In this document: positions 43,723 through 54,377 of the stretch, piece by piece | Layout: each line of letters starts with the position of its first letter | Numbering within the stretch: position 1 is the stretch's first letter | From: Corydoras sp. C115 | Lineage: Eukaryota > Chordata > Actinopteri > Siluriformes > Callichthyidae | DNA: 64,000 nucleotides | Direction of reading: 5' to 3' | NCBI GenBank assembly: GCA_019802505.1 | Contig: JAFMOC010000764.1 | Coordinates: 372,001 to 436,000 of the forward strand | Position numbers and translations under genes: made by a program | Notes under the pieces: generated by a model | Database searches by the model: none | Told to the model about the DNA's origin: nothing | Seen by the model: the letters and a program-made list of their open reading frames with translations, nothing else

Positions 43723-44299
43723 TACACTACCTGGCCAAAAAAGTTACTACCTGGATGTAACTTAGCAAACAGGTACAAGAATACTATTGGATAATTACTG
43801 CATGGGAGGTCTTTAATCTGACAAGTTATTTAACCCCAACTGGTGCAATGAGGTACTTCTTATGTCTTAAAGAACCATGCCGAAAGATGTTAGTCTATTT
43901 GAGAAGGGTTAAATCCTTGACATTCATCAAGCAGAGAAAATATCTAAGGAGATTGGAGAAACAAATAAAATTGGGTTAAAAAGTGTCCAATGCATCATTA
44001 AACACTGAAAGGATAGTTGGGACCCATCGTCTTCGAGAAGTTAATGAGAAAAAATCCTGAATGAACGTGATTGCGATCACTTATACGTTTGGCGAAATCA
44101 AATCGAAGAAAAACAACAGAAGAACTTGTGGATATCTTTAATTGTGACAGTAAGTAGCCTTACGGAAACCACTAATCAGTAAGGATAACCAGGAAAAAAG
44201 GCTTCAATTTGCTTGAGAGCATAATAATTGGACTCTTGATCAATGGAAGAAGGTCATGTGGTCTGATAAGTTTAGATTTGCCCAGTTCCAGAGTGATGA

Positions 44300-44772
44300 G
44301 TGCACCAGATAATGGTAAGAAGAGAGGCAGGTGAAGTGATGGACCCATCATGCCTATTGCCTACTGTACAAGCCTGGGTAGGCAGTACCATGATCTGGGG
44401 TTGCTGCAATTTGTCAGGTCTGAGTTCAGCAACAGTATGTGCTCAAAGAAAGAGGTCAGCGGACTACCTGAATATACTGAATGACCAGTTTATTCCATTA
44501 ATGGACTTCTTCTTTCCTTATGGCACTGGCATATTCCAAGATGACAATGCCAGTATTTATCTGGCTCAAATTGTGAAAGAGTGGATCAGGGAGCATGAGA
44601 CATCATTCTCAGACATTGCTTGGCCACCACAGAGTCCAGACTCAGCTTTAATGAGTTTAATAAAGAATCTCACCTTCAGTAATGAACTGGATTTGATCTA
44701 ATAATAATAATGATGACGTGCACAACTTTTCTTTTTTATTAAATTTCTCGGAGCGCTAAACACACGTGGTGC

Positions 44773-44812
<40 letters not shown>

Positions 44813-45460
44813 CTTTTTCTTCTCTTTCGTTTTATTGGCGGTTGAAATTCCAATTCAGAGCAACACCGCCACCTATCGTTTGGAAGACGTGCTTCATTAC
44901 ATATTGTTAAGTTGGCTTCTCAAACATTAGCGGGAACATCATTATTTTAAATAAACTGATTAAATATAAAATAAAATGTAGAAATAACATTTGTTCTATT
45001 TGTAGAGATTGTTCTTAAATTTAAGATTAGAGAACGAGCTATATATACCAGTAACTAATAACTTAAGATTATAAATTGTATTAATGAGTTTTTTACAATA
45101 ACCAACTTGTCTCCTGAGGAACTTACAAAACGGACGTGACAGTATGTACAACAGTATGTGCTCAAAGAAAGAGGTCAGCGGACTACCTGCATATACTGAA
45201 TTACCAGTTTATTCCATTAATGGACTTCTTCTTTCCTTATGGCACTGGCATATTCCAAGATGACAATGCCAGTATTTATCTGGCTCAAATTGTGAAAGAG
45301 TGGATCAGGGAGCATGAGACATCATTCTCAGACATTGCTTGGCCACCACAGAGTCCAGACCTCAACCTGATTGAGAATCTTGGGATGTGCTGGAGAAGGC
45401 TTTGCACAGCAGTCAGACTCTGCCATCATCAATGCAAGATCTTGGTGAAAAATTAATGCA
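44300..45460 (+). pseudogene. Degenerate Tc1-like transposase with internal duplication
   Basis: RKRSADYLNILNDQFIPLMD, IFQDDNASIYLAQIVKEWIR and DIAWPPQSPDLNLIENLGMC give the second D and the E of the catalytic triad. The block from RKRSADY to WPPQSPD occurs twice, before and after the captured segment. Stops and shifts upstream make the gene inactive. Confidence 0.8.
44642..45148 (-). repeat. Copy of zinc-finger gene promoter and exon 1 (captured)
   Basis: 44644-45138 matches 50911-51417 almost perfectly apart from the number of GTT units and one or two bases. It includes the exon-1 splice donor (last exon base at 44674) and 30 bp of intron 1. Ten extra bases at the right end (acagtatgta) imitate the adjoining transposon sequence. 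Confidence 0.9.
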
Positions 45461-46093
45461 ATATTGGCCGGAAATAAATCCTGTGACATTGTAGAAGCTT
45501 ATCGAAACAATGCCACAGCGAATGCATGCCTTAATCAAAGCAAAAGGTAGTCTAACAAAATATGAGAGTTTGTGGCCTTTTTTTTGGTGGTGACTTTTCG
45601 TTTGGCCAGGCAGTGTATATGTAATATTAAAATTTTGTTTTTTCCTCAGCATTTGATCCACATTAATTGTGTACTTTTGTACACATTAATTGTGTGTTTG
45701 TTTATATTTCTCTCAAAGAAAAATCAATTAAAGTAATCTCCTTATGTATGTGCAATTCCACAAACTGGTTTTATTTCCACTGAAACACCACCATCCATCC
45801 AACCATTAATAATTAAGTATTATACGCAAATGTGAATTTCTTCTCCATCTGTTTTTGAGTGGAAACATAATTGAAATACCTAATTTAATTGGCTGTAGCT
45901 ACTTATTTTAGTAAAGGTAAACATTTCATAACATTACTTTGTATAACTAATATCATAAAGAAAGTCTGTTGCACTACTTGGTGTCATCCAATTTAATTTA
46001 AAAACTAATAACTTTCCTTCACTTTTTCAATGTAATTCCTGGTCTGAGTCCGGGGTTTCAGATTCAGTTCTGACTAAATGTTGTAGTAAATTA

Positions 46094-47057
46094 TTAAACT
46101 GTCTCCTTTACTAAAGCCTCTTTCACACTGTGATCAACAAGAGAATGTGGTTTCTGTCTTGCGTGAATGTGCTCGTGTTTTTTCAGGTGACTCTGCCGAT
46201 TAAAACTCTTTCCACACTGTGAGCAGAAATATGGTTTCTCTCCTGTGTGAATACGCTGATGTGTTTTTAAAGTGCCCTGCTCATTAAAACTCTTTCCACA
46301 CTGTGAGCAGGAATATGGTTTCTCTCCTGTGTGCACACGCTGGTGTACAGAAATGACCCGGTTCTGTAAAACACTTCTCACATTGTGAGCAGAAATACAG
46401 TTTCTCTCCTGTGTGAATAAGCCGATGTTTCTTTAGAACGACTTTCCAGGCCGCTCTTATGAGTAAAACTCTTTCCACACTTTAAGCAGGAATATGGTTT
46501 CTCTCCTGTGTGAATGCGCTGGTGTTTTTTTAGATCACTTTTCTGAATAAAACACTTTCCACATTGTGAGCATGAATATGGTTTTTCTCCTGTGTGAATG
46601 CGCTCATGGCGTTTTAGATGACTCTGCATAGTAAAACTCTTTCCACATTGTAAGCAATAATATAGTTTCTCTCCTGTGTGAATGTGCTGGTGTTGTTCTA
46701 GACTCCTCTTATGAATAAATCTCTTACCACATTGTAAACAGGAATATGGTTTCTCTACTGTGTGAAGGCTCTGGTGATTTTCTAGACTCCTCTTTTGAGT
46801 AAAACTCTTCCCACTCTGTGTGCAGGAATATGGCTTTTCTGTGTGTATGCAGGGATGGCTTTTAAGACTTGTTTGATTTGTAAAGCTTTTTCCACACTGT
46901 GCACAGACAAAGATTTTGTCTTTGAAAATACACTGGTGGTGTTTGAGTTCCCACATTTCAGTAAAGTTTTCTCCACAACTTAAGCAGTTATGAATTTTCT
47001 TATTGCTCATGTCTCTGTGAGAATGTTTGTGCAAGAAGGTCATGGGGGATTCAGCCT
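46094..47057 (-). pseudogene. C2H2 zinc-finger gene copy 1, last exon, two frameshifts
   Basis: Acceptor at 47061-47058 (tatctatacag) joins exon 2 in phase 1, giving EAESPMTFLHKHSHRDMSNK in frame with the finger array. About ten fingers with HTGEKP linkers follow (CGKSFTMQSHLKRHERIH and others). The first is degenerate and one has CTQSG in place of CxxC. Frameshifts near 46440 and 46360 move the last three fingers through the other two frames, ending at 46094. An intact protein of this type would bind DNA in the nucleus. The fingers' target cannot be read from sequence. Confidence 0.85.
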
Positions 47058-47109
47058 CTGTATAGATAACAATGTGAAAAATTCCTTCATTACAACACTG
47101 ATAACACAC

Positions 47110-47679
47110 AACTCATTCAGTAAATAAACATTTAAACAATACAAGAAAATTACTGGCTTATCTAACCATCTAGTTTTTTGCTTTGTGTAACTAGGACTAC
47201 ATGGTTAAGGCTATGTGTTTTGTTTTAATCAAAAAAGTTGCTAATTTTCACTTTGCATTTTTAAGGTTTGCCTGCTTGTCTGAAAATAGCTCTGCTAGAT
47301 AGCTATTTAATTGACATTGTCCAATCACAAGTATTTTTATAATAATAAATAATAGTATAGGAGTGTCTGACATGTTTCCTCTTTACTCATATTAATTATT
47401 CCATCTAATATGTTTTGTAGTGTTTTTAAACTTTACTTTGTCTTATATTTTATTATACACAGTATGAGTCCATTATATTTCTTGTTTTTTTCTGGTCAAC
47501 TTCATTTAATTTGTTCATTCATATTATTAAACCTGTATTCCACAACACATTCCAAACAACAGCTGTAATTGGAACAGGTCTAATTCAGGGCTAATAATAA
47601 GGTTAAACAAACTACATAACAAGGCAAATCCACAGGGAATTATAATCCTGATTTGGTATAAAAAGCAGTATTGGGAACA
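47110..47679. other. Intron sequence without recognised features
   Basis: AT-rich intron of zinc-finger copy 1. Confidence 0.45.
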
Positions 47680-47895
47680 AAAAGTGCTAACTCAGTGGTT
47701 AGGATTGTTGGGCTATCAATCTAAAGGTTGGAAATTTAGAATCTCAAGTCCACTAATCTTAACATTGAGGACCTTTTGAGCATGGCCCCTAACCCTCATT
47801 GCACCACGAGTGCTGTATCATGACAGGCCTTGTACTCTGACCACAACCATCTGGTTGTTACACTTGTAAATAACTTTGGATAAAAGGTTCAAGTG
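47680..47895 (+). repeat. V-SINE/HE1-like SINE, diverged
   Basis: Has 'ctcagtggttaggattgttgg' (A-box region), 'gacc..gagcatggcccctaaccctcattgc' and the conserved central motif 'gtaaataactttggataaaag' of vertebrate V-SINEs. A separate family from the SINEs elsewhere in the window. Confidence 0.65.
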
Positions 47896-48242
47896 TAACT
47901 GCAAAGACAAGCAAAAGACCTGCAGCTTGGCAAAAAAATATAAAAAAAAAACTATGAACTATAAAAATGCTTAGGTAAAGCAATGACATACGCTGATCAC
48001 TCAGATAGAATTAAGAAGTCATTCGTCTATAGCTCAGATAACAACATATAAAGAGGATTACTCTGACATTTTTTTTTAATGTACTACAATTTGGTGCGGC
48101 TGCATAAACCTCTACTCTGCAGAAAACCCTTTATGATAAACATGTCCTAAAGTGGCATCACATTCTTGGGGTATGAGATTAACCCCATCAAATAGTGAGA
48201 ATGTGTAGTGTGGTCAGATAAACAGGTATTCCCATATTATTT
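47896..48242. other. Intron sequence without recognised features
   Basis: AT-rich, between the V-SINE and the R2-type LINE. Confidence 0.4.
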
Positions 48243-50225
48243 GTGAAGAATATATATATATCAGTTCAGAAGGGAGGAGTCCCAGGTGTTTCGGGATGCC
48301 TAGAGCACACAGGTGTGGTATCGCAGCTGATCCGCGACGCAAGGGAGAGCAGAGGGGATTTGGCAACGCTCTGGCTGGACCTCACAAATGCCTATGGATC
48401 CATTCCCCACAAGCTCGTTGAAACAGCACTGACAAAACATCATGTCCCAGTGTCGATCACCAACCTCATCCTGGACTATTATAACAACTTCCAGCTGAGA
48501 GTAACATCAGGATCACTTACATCTGCCTGGCAACGCCTAGAGAAGGGTATTATAACAGGCTGCACTATATCAGTGCCACTCTTCTCCCTGGCGATGAACA
48601 TGATTGTTAAGTCAGCTGAGGTGGAATGTAGGGGCCCTTTGTCAAGATCTGGCACTCGGCAGCCCCCCATAAGAGCATTTATGGACGACCTAACGGTGAC
48701 GGCAACCTCTGTTCCTGGCTGCAGATGGCTACTTCAGGGGCTGGAGCGGCTCATCTCATGGGCGAGAATGAGCTTCAAGCCCGCCAAGTCTAGGTCTCTG
48801 GTCCTGAAGAAAGGCAGAGTGGCCGACCGGTACCGCTTCGCCATAGGAGAGACCCCAATTCCAACGGTGACAGAAAAACCGGTCAAGAGCCTGGGCAAGG
48901 TTTTCAACAGCTCCATGAGGGACTCAGAGGTACTCCAGAAAACCAAGGTAGAACTGACATCTTGGCTCACAGCAATAGATAAGTCGGGGCTACCAGGAAA
49001 ATTCAAAGCCTGGATGTACCAGCACGGAGTTCTGCCAAGACTCCTTTGGCCCCTGCTTGTCTACGAGGTGCCCATATCAAAGGTGGAGATGCTAGAACGC
49101 AACATCAGCCAGTTTCTCCGTAGGTGGCTTGGGCTTCCCCGATCCCTTAGCAGCATCGCTCTGTACGGCCATTCCACCATGCTGCAGCTTCCATTTAGTG
49201 GCCTATCAGAGGAATTCAAGGTTACACGCACTAGGGAGCTCATGATGTACCGGGATTCCTCAGACAGAAAAGTTGCTACAGCAGGAATTCGAGTGAAAAC
49301 TGGGAGGAAGTGGAAGGCTCAGGAAGCTGTTGACAGAGCAGAGGCAAGGCTACAGCACAACATCTTGGTAGGCAATATTGCAGTGGGCCGCGCAGGTCTT
49401 GGCTGCTTTTCTAAGCCCCGTTATGACAAAGTCAGAGGAAGGGAGAAGCGGCAAATGGTGCAGGACGAGATAAGGGCAGAGGTAGAGGAAGATCGGCGAG
49501 TCAAGATGGTAGCTATGCACCAGCAAGGTGCCTGGACAAGGTGGGAGCACGCTGAGCAGCGTAAAGTCACCTGGCCAGAGCTCTGGAGACTCGAACCCCT
49601 GCACATTAAGTTCCTTATTCAGTCCGTGTATGACGTGCTCCCTAGTCCAACCAACTTGAAGTGCTGGGGCTTAGCAGACACTGTGGCATGTCAGCTGTGC
49701 CAGAAAAGAGCCACCCTCGAGCACATCCTCAGTTGCTGCCCAAAGGCCTTGGGGGAGGGGCGGTATCGCTGGCGTCATGACCAGGTCCTCAGGGCGCTGG
49801 CAGATACGCTCAGCTCAGCAATCTCTAACTGCAGGTACCAACATACTCCCAAACACACCATCACGTTTGTCAGAGCGGGAGAGAAGGCACAACATCAGCC
49901 AGGTTCCTCTGGAGGGCTTCTCACCACTGCCCGGGACTGGAAGCTCCAAGTCGACCTGGGAAGACAGCTCAAGTTCCCAGAGTACATCGTAGCCTCTGCA
50001 CTTCGACCAGACATGTTACTAATATCAGAGTCTACAAAGCAAGTGGTGCTGGTCGAACTTACTGTCCCCTGGGAAGACCGAATAGAGGAGGCAAATGAAC
50101 GAAAGAGAGCTAAGTATGCTGAGCTGGTGACGGAGTGCAGGAGTAAAGGCTGGAAAGCCCGATGTGAACCAGTTGAGGTAGGGTGTCGATTGGCTATGGA
50201 TCCGGAGGGGGGATTCGTGGAGTAG
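48243..50225 (+). CDS. R2-type reverse transcriptase and endonuclease, open frame
   Basis: 660 codons without a stop. RT palm motifs ATLWLDLTNAYGSIPHKLVE, GIITGCTISVPLFSLAMN (usually GxxQGxxxSP, so divergent) and AFMDDLTVTA, then a long thumb. The C-terminal part has a CCHC finger (CQLCQKRATLEHILSCCP) and the PD-(D/E)XK nuclease signature RPDMLLISESTKQVVLVELT followed by PWEDR. The N-terminus (DNA-binding fingers and RT motifs 0-1) is missing because of 5' truncation. The first few codons come from the flanking TA-rich DNA, so the ATG is fortuitous. Open length suggests a recent insertion. Confidence 0.85.
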   Translation: MKNIYISVQKGGVPGVSGCLEHTGVVSQLIRDARESRGDLATLWLDLTNAYGSIPHKLVETALTKHHVPVSITNLILDYYNNFQLRVTSGSLTSAWQRLEKGIITGCTISVPLFSLAMNMIVKSAEVECRGPLSRSGTRQPPIRAFMDDLTVTATSVPGCRWLLQGLERLISWARMSFKPAKSRSLVLKKGRVADRYRFAIGETPIPTVTEKPVKSLGKVFNSSMRDSEVLQKTKVELTSWLTAIDKSGLPGKFKAWMYQHGVLPRLLWPLLVYEVPISKVEMLERNISQFLRRWLGLPRSLSSIALYGHSTMLQLPFSGLSEEFKVTRTRELMMYRDSSDRKVATAGIRVKTGRKWKAQEAVDRAEARLQHNILVGNIAVGRAGLGCFSKPRYDKVRGREKRQMVQDEIRAEVEEDRRVKMVAMHQQGAWTRWEHAEQRKVTWPELWRLEPLHIKFLIQSVYDVLPSPTNLKCWGLADTVACQLCQKRATLEHILSCCPKALGEGRYRWRHDQVLRALADTLSSAISNCRYQHTPKHTITFVRAGEKAQHQPGSSGGLLTTARDWKLQVDLGRQLKFPEYIVASALRPDMLLISESTKQVVLVELTVPWEDRIEEANERKRAKYAELVTECRSKGWKARCEPVEVGCRLAMDPEGGFVE

Positions 50226-50372
50226 TGGGCCACTTGGACACAAGTCGGGGGCTGATCACCCACGACTGGGTCGCCCGAGGTAGGGTGTTTGATGATCAAA
50301 GACCCGAAACACCCCATGACCTCGGGTTCATCACTGATGATGTGTCCAAGTAGCACCAAGAGGTGTATGTAA
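48250..50372 (+). mobile_element. R2-type LINE with restriction-like endonuclease, 5'-truncated
   Basis: A single uninterrupted frame plus about 145 bp of 3' UTR ending 'gatgatgtgtccaagtagca', joined to TA repeats at both ends. It lies antisense within intron 2 of zinc-finger copy 1. R2, HERO and NeSL clades share this design, and I favour a HERO-like identity without being able to confirm it. Confidence 0.85.
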
Positions 50373-50373
50373 G

Positions 50374-50378
<5 letters not shown>

Positions 50379-50425
<47 letters not shown>

Positions 50426-50441
50426 GAGAGAGAGAGAGAGC
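50379..50441. repeat. (TA)n then (GA)n microsatellite
   Basis: TA array followed by a short GA run at the right edge of the LINE. Confidence 0.93.
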
Positions 50442-50562
50442 CTTTAATAGATTTGCATATACTGTATACATATGTTTGTTTGTTTTTTTCAGTTCTTTAT
50501 TATCAAGTTGACATTTTGTGTACCTTGTGGTGGTATGGCGGCATCATGGGTAATGATTTCAC

Positions 50563-50690
50563 CTGTACTGGATACAGGTCCACCGTGATTCTCTTTTTGT
50601 TGAATGAGGACTGCTGGGATAGGATCCATCACCTCCATGACCTTGTTCATGATAACAGTCAAAATAAATGAAATGTTTTTGTTATATTTG
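50563..50690 (-). CDS. Zinc-finger gene copy 1, exon 2 (N-terminal coding exon)
   Basis: Acceptor at 50692-50691 (tttattcag), ATG at 50650-50648 and donor ACAG|GTGAAA at 50563/50562. Encodes 29 residues, MNKVMEVMDPIPAVLIQQKE then NHGGPVSST, ending in phase 1. The same exon, with the same length and phase, occurs in copy 2 (55630-55776). It is not a KRAB, SCAN or BTB module, and it does not resemble what I know of the fish FiNZ module. Confidence 0.8.
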
Positions 50691-50910
50691 CTGAATAAAG
50701 TTCACTACATTATGTCTTTTAATGAGAGCGTTATGAGAGAGAATCCTGAACATGTCATTTTACACTTTATTATTCCTGATTACGGTGCACTCACATTAAT
50801 CTTTAAAGTATTTAGTATTATAAACAATAACACAATCTAGAACAAAGTATTAAATTAATCCACCTTCTATCAGTCTTATTTACATCCTGATGATCCACAC
50901 ATAGTATACA

Positions 50911-51038
50911 GCTTTAATGAGTTTAATAAAGAATCTCACCTTCAGTAATGAACTGGATTTGATCTAATAATAATAATGATGACGTGCACAACTTTTCTTT
51001 TTTATTAAATTTCTCGGAGCGCTAAACACACGTGGTGC

Positions 51039-51090
<52 letters not shown>

Positions 51091-51417
51091 CTTTTTCTTC
51101 TCTTTCGTTTTATTGGCGGTTGAAATTCCAATTCAGAGCAACACCGCCACCTATCGTTTGGAAGACGTGCTTCATTACATATTGTTAAGTTGGCTTCTCA
51201 AACATTAGCGGGAACATCATTATTTTAAATAAACTGATTAAATATAAAATAAAATGTAGAAATAACATTTGTTCTATTTGTAGAGATTGTTCTTCAATTT
51301 AAGATTAGAGAACGAGCTATATATACCAGTAACTAATAACTTAAGATTATAAATTGTATTAATGAGTTTTTTACAATAACCAACTTGTCTCCTGAGGAAC
51401 TTACAAAACGGACGTGA
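50911..51417 (-). promoter_or_regulatory. Promoter and non-coding exon 1 of zinc-finger copy 1
   Basis: Conserved with the region upstream of copy 2 and with 63855-64000. On the minus strand: 'ccaaacgataggtggcggtg', 'aaccgccaataaaac', a (CAA)n tract, 'caccacgtgtgtttagcgctccgagaaattta', 'tgcacgtcatcattatta' and a donor CTGAAG|GTGAGA (last exon base 50940). The paired TGGCGG / CCGCCA elements and the CRE-like ACGTCA are candidate factor sites. The transcription start is unknown. Confidence 0.7.
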
Positions 51418-51799
51418 TAAATTAAATAGTGAATTTGATCAATTATAATTCGATAATGCTAAGGTTGCCTTCATACATTCTCGAGCTCGCTGGATTGACG
51501 AAGAGCAGAAACAAATATAGTTTTTTTTTTTTTTTAATCTTAAAAAACATAGAAAATTAAAAAAAAAAAAAATTACTAAATTGAATATAAACTGATCTGA
51601 GGAATTAATAGAGACATGTATGACTTTTATTGCAATTGCATGATGTTCTCCGGAAGGTTGTATTGCTAATAATGTTATTTTATAGTTCTTTTTGGAAAGA
51701 TAATTTGTACAAAGCTTTCTTAGAATGTATCTTGACACAGAATCTCTCTTATACAATGAAACAACGGATACTCACTTTAATTCTAAAACGTAAATAGGA
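51418..51799. other. Intergenic spacer with T and A runs
   Basis: Upstream of the divergent zinc-finger promoter. Nothing recognised apart from poly-T and poly-A runs at 51520-51572. Confidence 0.4.
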
Positions 51800-52058
51800 T
51801 GTTCTTTTTTGGGACAACTGGAGGCCTATAACTTTGTTATGTACTGATAATAAAATTTTAGCACAGGCTTTTGCTGAGCGAATAAATGAAGGACTGAAGG
51901 ATGTAACTGATGGAAGCCAATCAGTCTTTGTTAAGGGAAGAAATATACATAAACATATTAGGTTAATAATTGATATGTTAGATTATTGTGACTCTATCTA
52001 TGAAGGTAGCTCAATTTTGTTCCTTGATATAAAAAAAAAAAGGCATTCGATTTGATTG
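51800..52058 (+). pseudogene. L1 ORF2 reverse-transcriptase fragment
   Basis: ITLLCTDNKILAQAFAERIN, QSVFVKGRNIHKHIRLIIDM and ILFLDIKKK are RT blocks 2-3 of the L1 family seen at 17.8-29 kb. Continues after the SINE at 52288. A matching inverted copy is at 63555-63850. Confidence 0.8.
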
Positions 52059-52287
52059 AGTACTCGCATGGGGTGGTGGGGGCAGCTCATTCATGGGAGA
52101 TGGGTGCCCAGGACACAGCGCCAATCTATTGCTAGGCAATGTCGAGATTTCAATTCACCTTAAATACATGTTTTTGGAGTGTGGGAGGAAACAGGAGAAT
52201 CCGGGGGAAAACCCACCCAGATCGGGATTCAAACCTGGATCCCCAGAGCTGAGAGGCTAACATGCTAACCACAAAGCTACCATGTCT
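52059..52287 (-). repeat. tRNA-derived SINE, diverged subfamily
   Basis: Contains 'tggtgggggcagctcattcat', 'acagcgccaatctattgc' and 'gctaaccacaaagctaccatg'. The same subfamily is at 63160-63440 in the inverted copy. Confidence 0.7.
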
Positions 52288-52560
52288 CCCATATTTTTAT
52301 ATTGTTATTTTATTTTGGAGACAATATTTGTGAATTTATTACGACATATAGCAATATCTCTACCTCAGGTTATTTAAATCCAGGACTCACTTCTAGATTA
52401 AATATCCAGCGGGGTATTCGCCAGTGTTGTCCTATTTCCCCAAATTTTTTCATCCTGACTACTCAATTATTAACCCTTCAGATGAATAAGCCAAAGTTGT
52501 ATGGGGTAAATCTATTTGATAGATAATACAAGATTAGTCAGTGTTGCGTTGAAATAAGCA
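52288..52560 (+). pseudogene. L1 ORF2 fragment, continued
   Basis: YFGDNICEFITTYSNISTSG and GIRQCCPISPNFFILTTQLL: the RT region containing the usual GxRQGCPLSP motif (here RQCCPIS). Ends at the L2 3' tail. Confidence 0.8.
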
Positions 52561-52591
52561 GCCAGGAGGCATCGGATGTTCCCAAAAATAT

Positions 52592-53757
52592 TTCAAGTCA
52601 AGTCAAGTAATTTATTTATATAGCGCTTTTTACAACAGTACATTGTCACAAAGCAGCTTTACAGAATGAAAAGCCTTTAAACCCCCAAAGAGCAAGCCGA
52701 AGCGACAGTGGCAAGAAAAAACTCCCTTTTATGTTGTTATTTAAGGAAGAAACCTTGGGAGGACCAAGACTCAATGGGGGACTCATCCTCCTTGAGCGGC
52801 CGGGCAGCAACAACAGTGTAGAACAGCCATGTCCAGATTCTAAACAAATGGAAAAACTAACAACTAGAAAACTATATGTGAGTCCATTAGGGGGCGTCCT
52901 GCAGGACCGCCTTGTCAGGATCCATACAGTGTTCGTAAGCAGAGCCATGGATCTCCAGGAAGCCGGGGGACACCTCAAAAGAAACAGACAAAGGAAGGGA
53001 GTTAGAGCTAATAATAAAGCACGGCATTTAATTAATAAGTAATTAATTGACACAGTGCAGCATGTGACTCCGGCATCACTGACTAGAGCAGCATAACTAA
53101 AAGAGGCAGATACTGCAGACTCTACATAGTTGAGATGGCGCCCCGGAACAGCATCATTCCAGCGCCACACCCCCCCATTAATGATGAGGTGGGTGAAGAG
53201 GTGAAATGCCAGCATACACTGATCAGAGATTACCCCCCAACACAGCCAAGTCTGAGATCTACATCTTTATCTACAGGGGATTAATTAAACGCAAGATTAA
53301 ATAAATGTGTTTTTAATTTATTTTTAAAGATTAATAGTGATTCAGAATCACGAACAGTAACTGGAAGGCTATTCCAAAGTTGAGGAGCCTTGTGGGAGAA
53401 CGCTCTTCCACCAGCAGTAATTTTATTTATTCTAGGAGCTAAGAGTAAGCCAGCACCTTGAGATCGGAGCTCACGTGTCGGCTGGTACAATTGAATCAGC
53501 TCACTCAGATACTGTGGAGCCTGATTATGTAGAATTTTATATGTTATTAATAAAATTTTGTACTCGATACGAAACTTAACTGGTAGCCAGTGCAAGTTTG
53601 ATAACACAGGAGTTATATGATCAAACTTTCTGGTTTTAGTTAAAACTCTAGCTGCAGCATTCTGCACAAGTTGTAATTTATGTAATGATTTATTAGAACA
53701 TCCTGTCAGAAGTGAATTACAATAATCTAACCTTGAGGTAATAAAAGCATGAAATTT
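52592..53757 (-). mobile_element. L2-type LINE, 5'-truncated
   Basis: 3' tail at 52592 (aagtcaagtcaagtaattta) through 3' UTR to the RT C-terminus: FHAFITSRLDYCNSLLTGCS, ARVLTKTRKFDHITPVLSNL and LFNLAFN (stop near 53282). It keeps 12 residues missing in the copy at 16.8 kb. Inserted in the L1. Confidence 0.88.
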
Positions 53758-54130
53758 AATGCATAATACTGAAAATACAGTGTAAATATCAAACAATAAA
53801 ATATGGATGATAGGATAACAACTTGTTGCTATCCTCCCGAGAGCTCTGCCCAAAGTTCTCTACTTCTTCCATTTAAATCCTTCTTCTGTGTGGTTGACTG
53901 TGAATGGACCTTCCATTTATGGTGGGGACTTCCTGAGCCCCCAGTTCCAATAAAACATTTTGACAGGTCATCTTGAGAGCGGACATTCTGACTCCTTCTC
54001 ACACTCATAAAACAAATGGTCATCCCTACAGTTTACACACACTAATCTCCCACCTGGTCATTCTCTATTCCCTGGAGCCATTTAGCAGTTTTCACATTAT
54101 CGTAAATTACAAAAATATCATAATAAAGGT
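53757..54130 (-). repeat. Dispersed LTR-like repeat, copy 2 of 3
   Basis: On the minus strand 'gaccaggtgggagattagtgtg', 'gtgagaaggagtcagaatgtc', 'agagctctcgggaggatagcaac' and 'cattaaatt' match the copies at 10.2 and 60.1 kb. Confidence 0.55.
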
Positions 54131-54159
54131 AAAAGTATTTACAAAGTTTAATAAAAACC

Positions 54160-54365
54160 TTACATCAGTTTGCAGATGATATAGCTTTGTTTTTGAAAAA
54201 AAAAAATTATGGTAAAAAAAGAGCCCTAAATGTAATCTCAATGTTTTTCAAGGCCTCTGGTTTGAGACTCAACCTTAAATCTTTTCTATTCATAACTGTA
54301 TATATCAAAACATTTGGTCAATCAGGGTTGAGAATGAAGTTAAATATGTGAGAGCATTATTAATC
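54160..54365 (+). pseudogene. L1 ORF2 fragment, palm (ADD) region
   Basis: ADDIALFLKKKNYGKKRALN, VISMFFKASGLRLNLKSFLF: the catalytic ADD block of L1 RT (FADDIAL at about 54171). Continues the L1 fragment interrupted by the L2 insertion. Confidence 0.75.
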
Positions 54366-54377
54366 TCTAAGAGAGAA

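Larger units (their letters stand above)
43725..45615 (+). mobile_element. Tc1-like element carrying a captured zinc-finger gene promoter
   Basis: TIRs cactacctggccaaaaaagt (43725) and the complement of acttttcgtttggccaggcagtg (45615) with TA on both sides. Degenerate transposase pieces run from about 43880 to 45560. The middle (44642-45148) is unrelated host DNA, flanked by a direct duplication of 212 bp of transposase sequence (44430-44641 and 45149-45360, two differences by eye). A shorter relic of the same family lies at 55975-56455. Confidence 0.85.

Noticed and set aside
46795..46983. Plus-strand ORF overlapping the zinc-finger exon
   Set aside because: Antisense shadow of the finger array.
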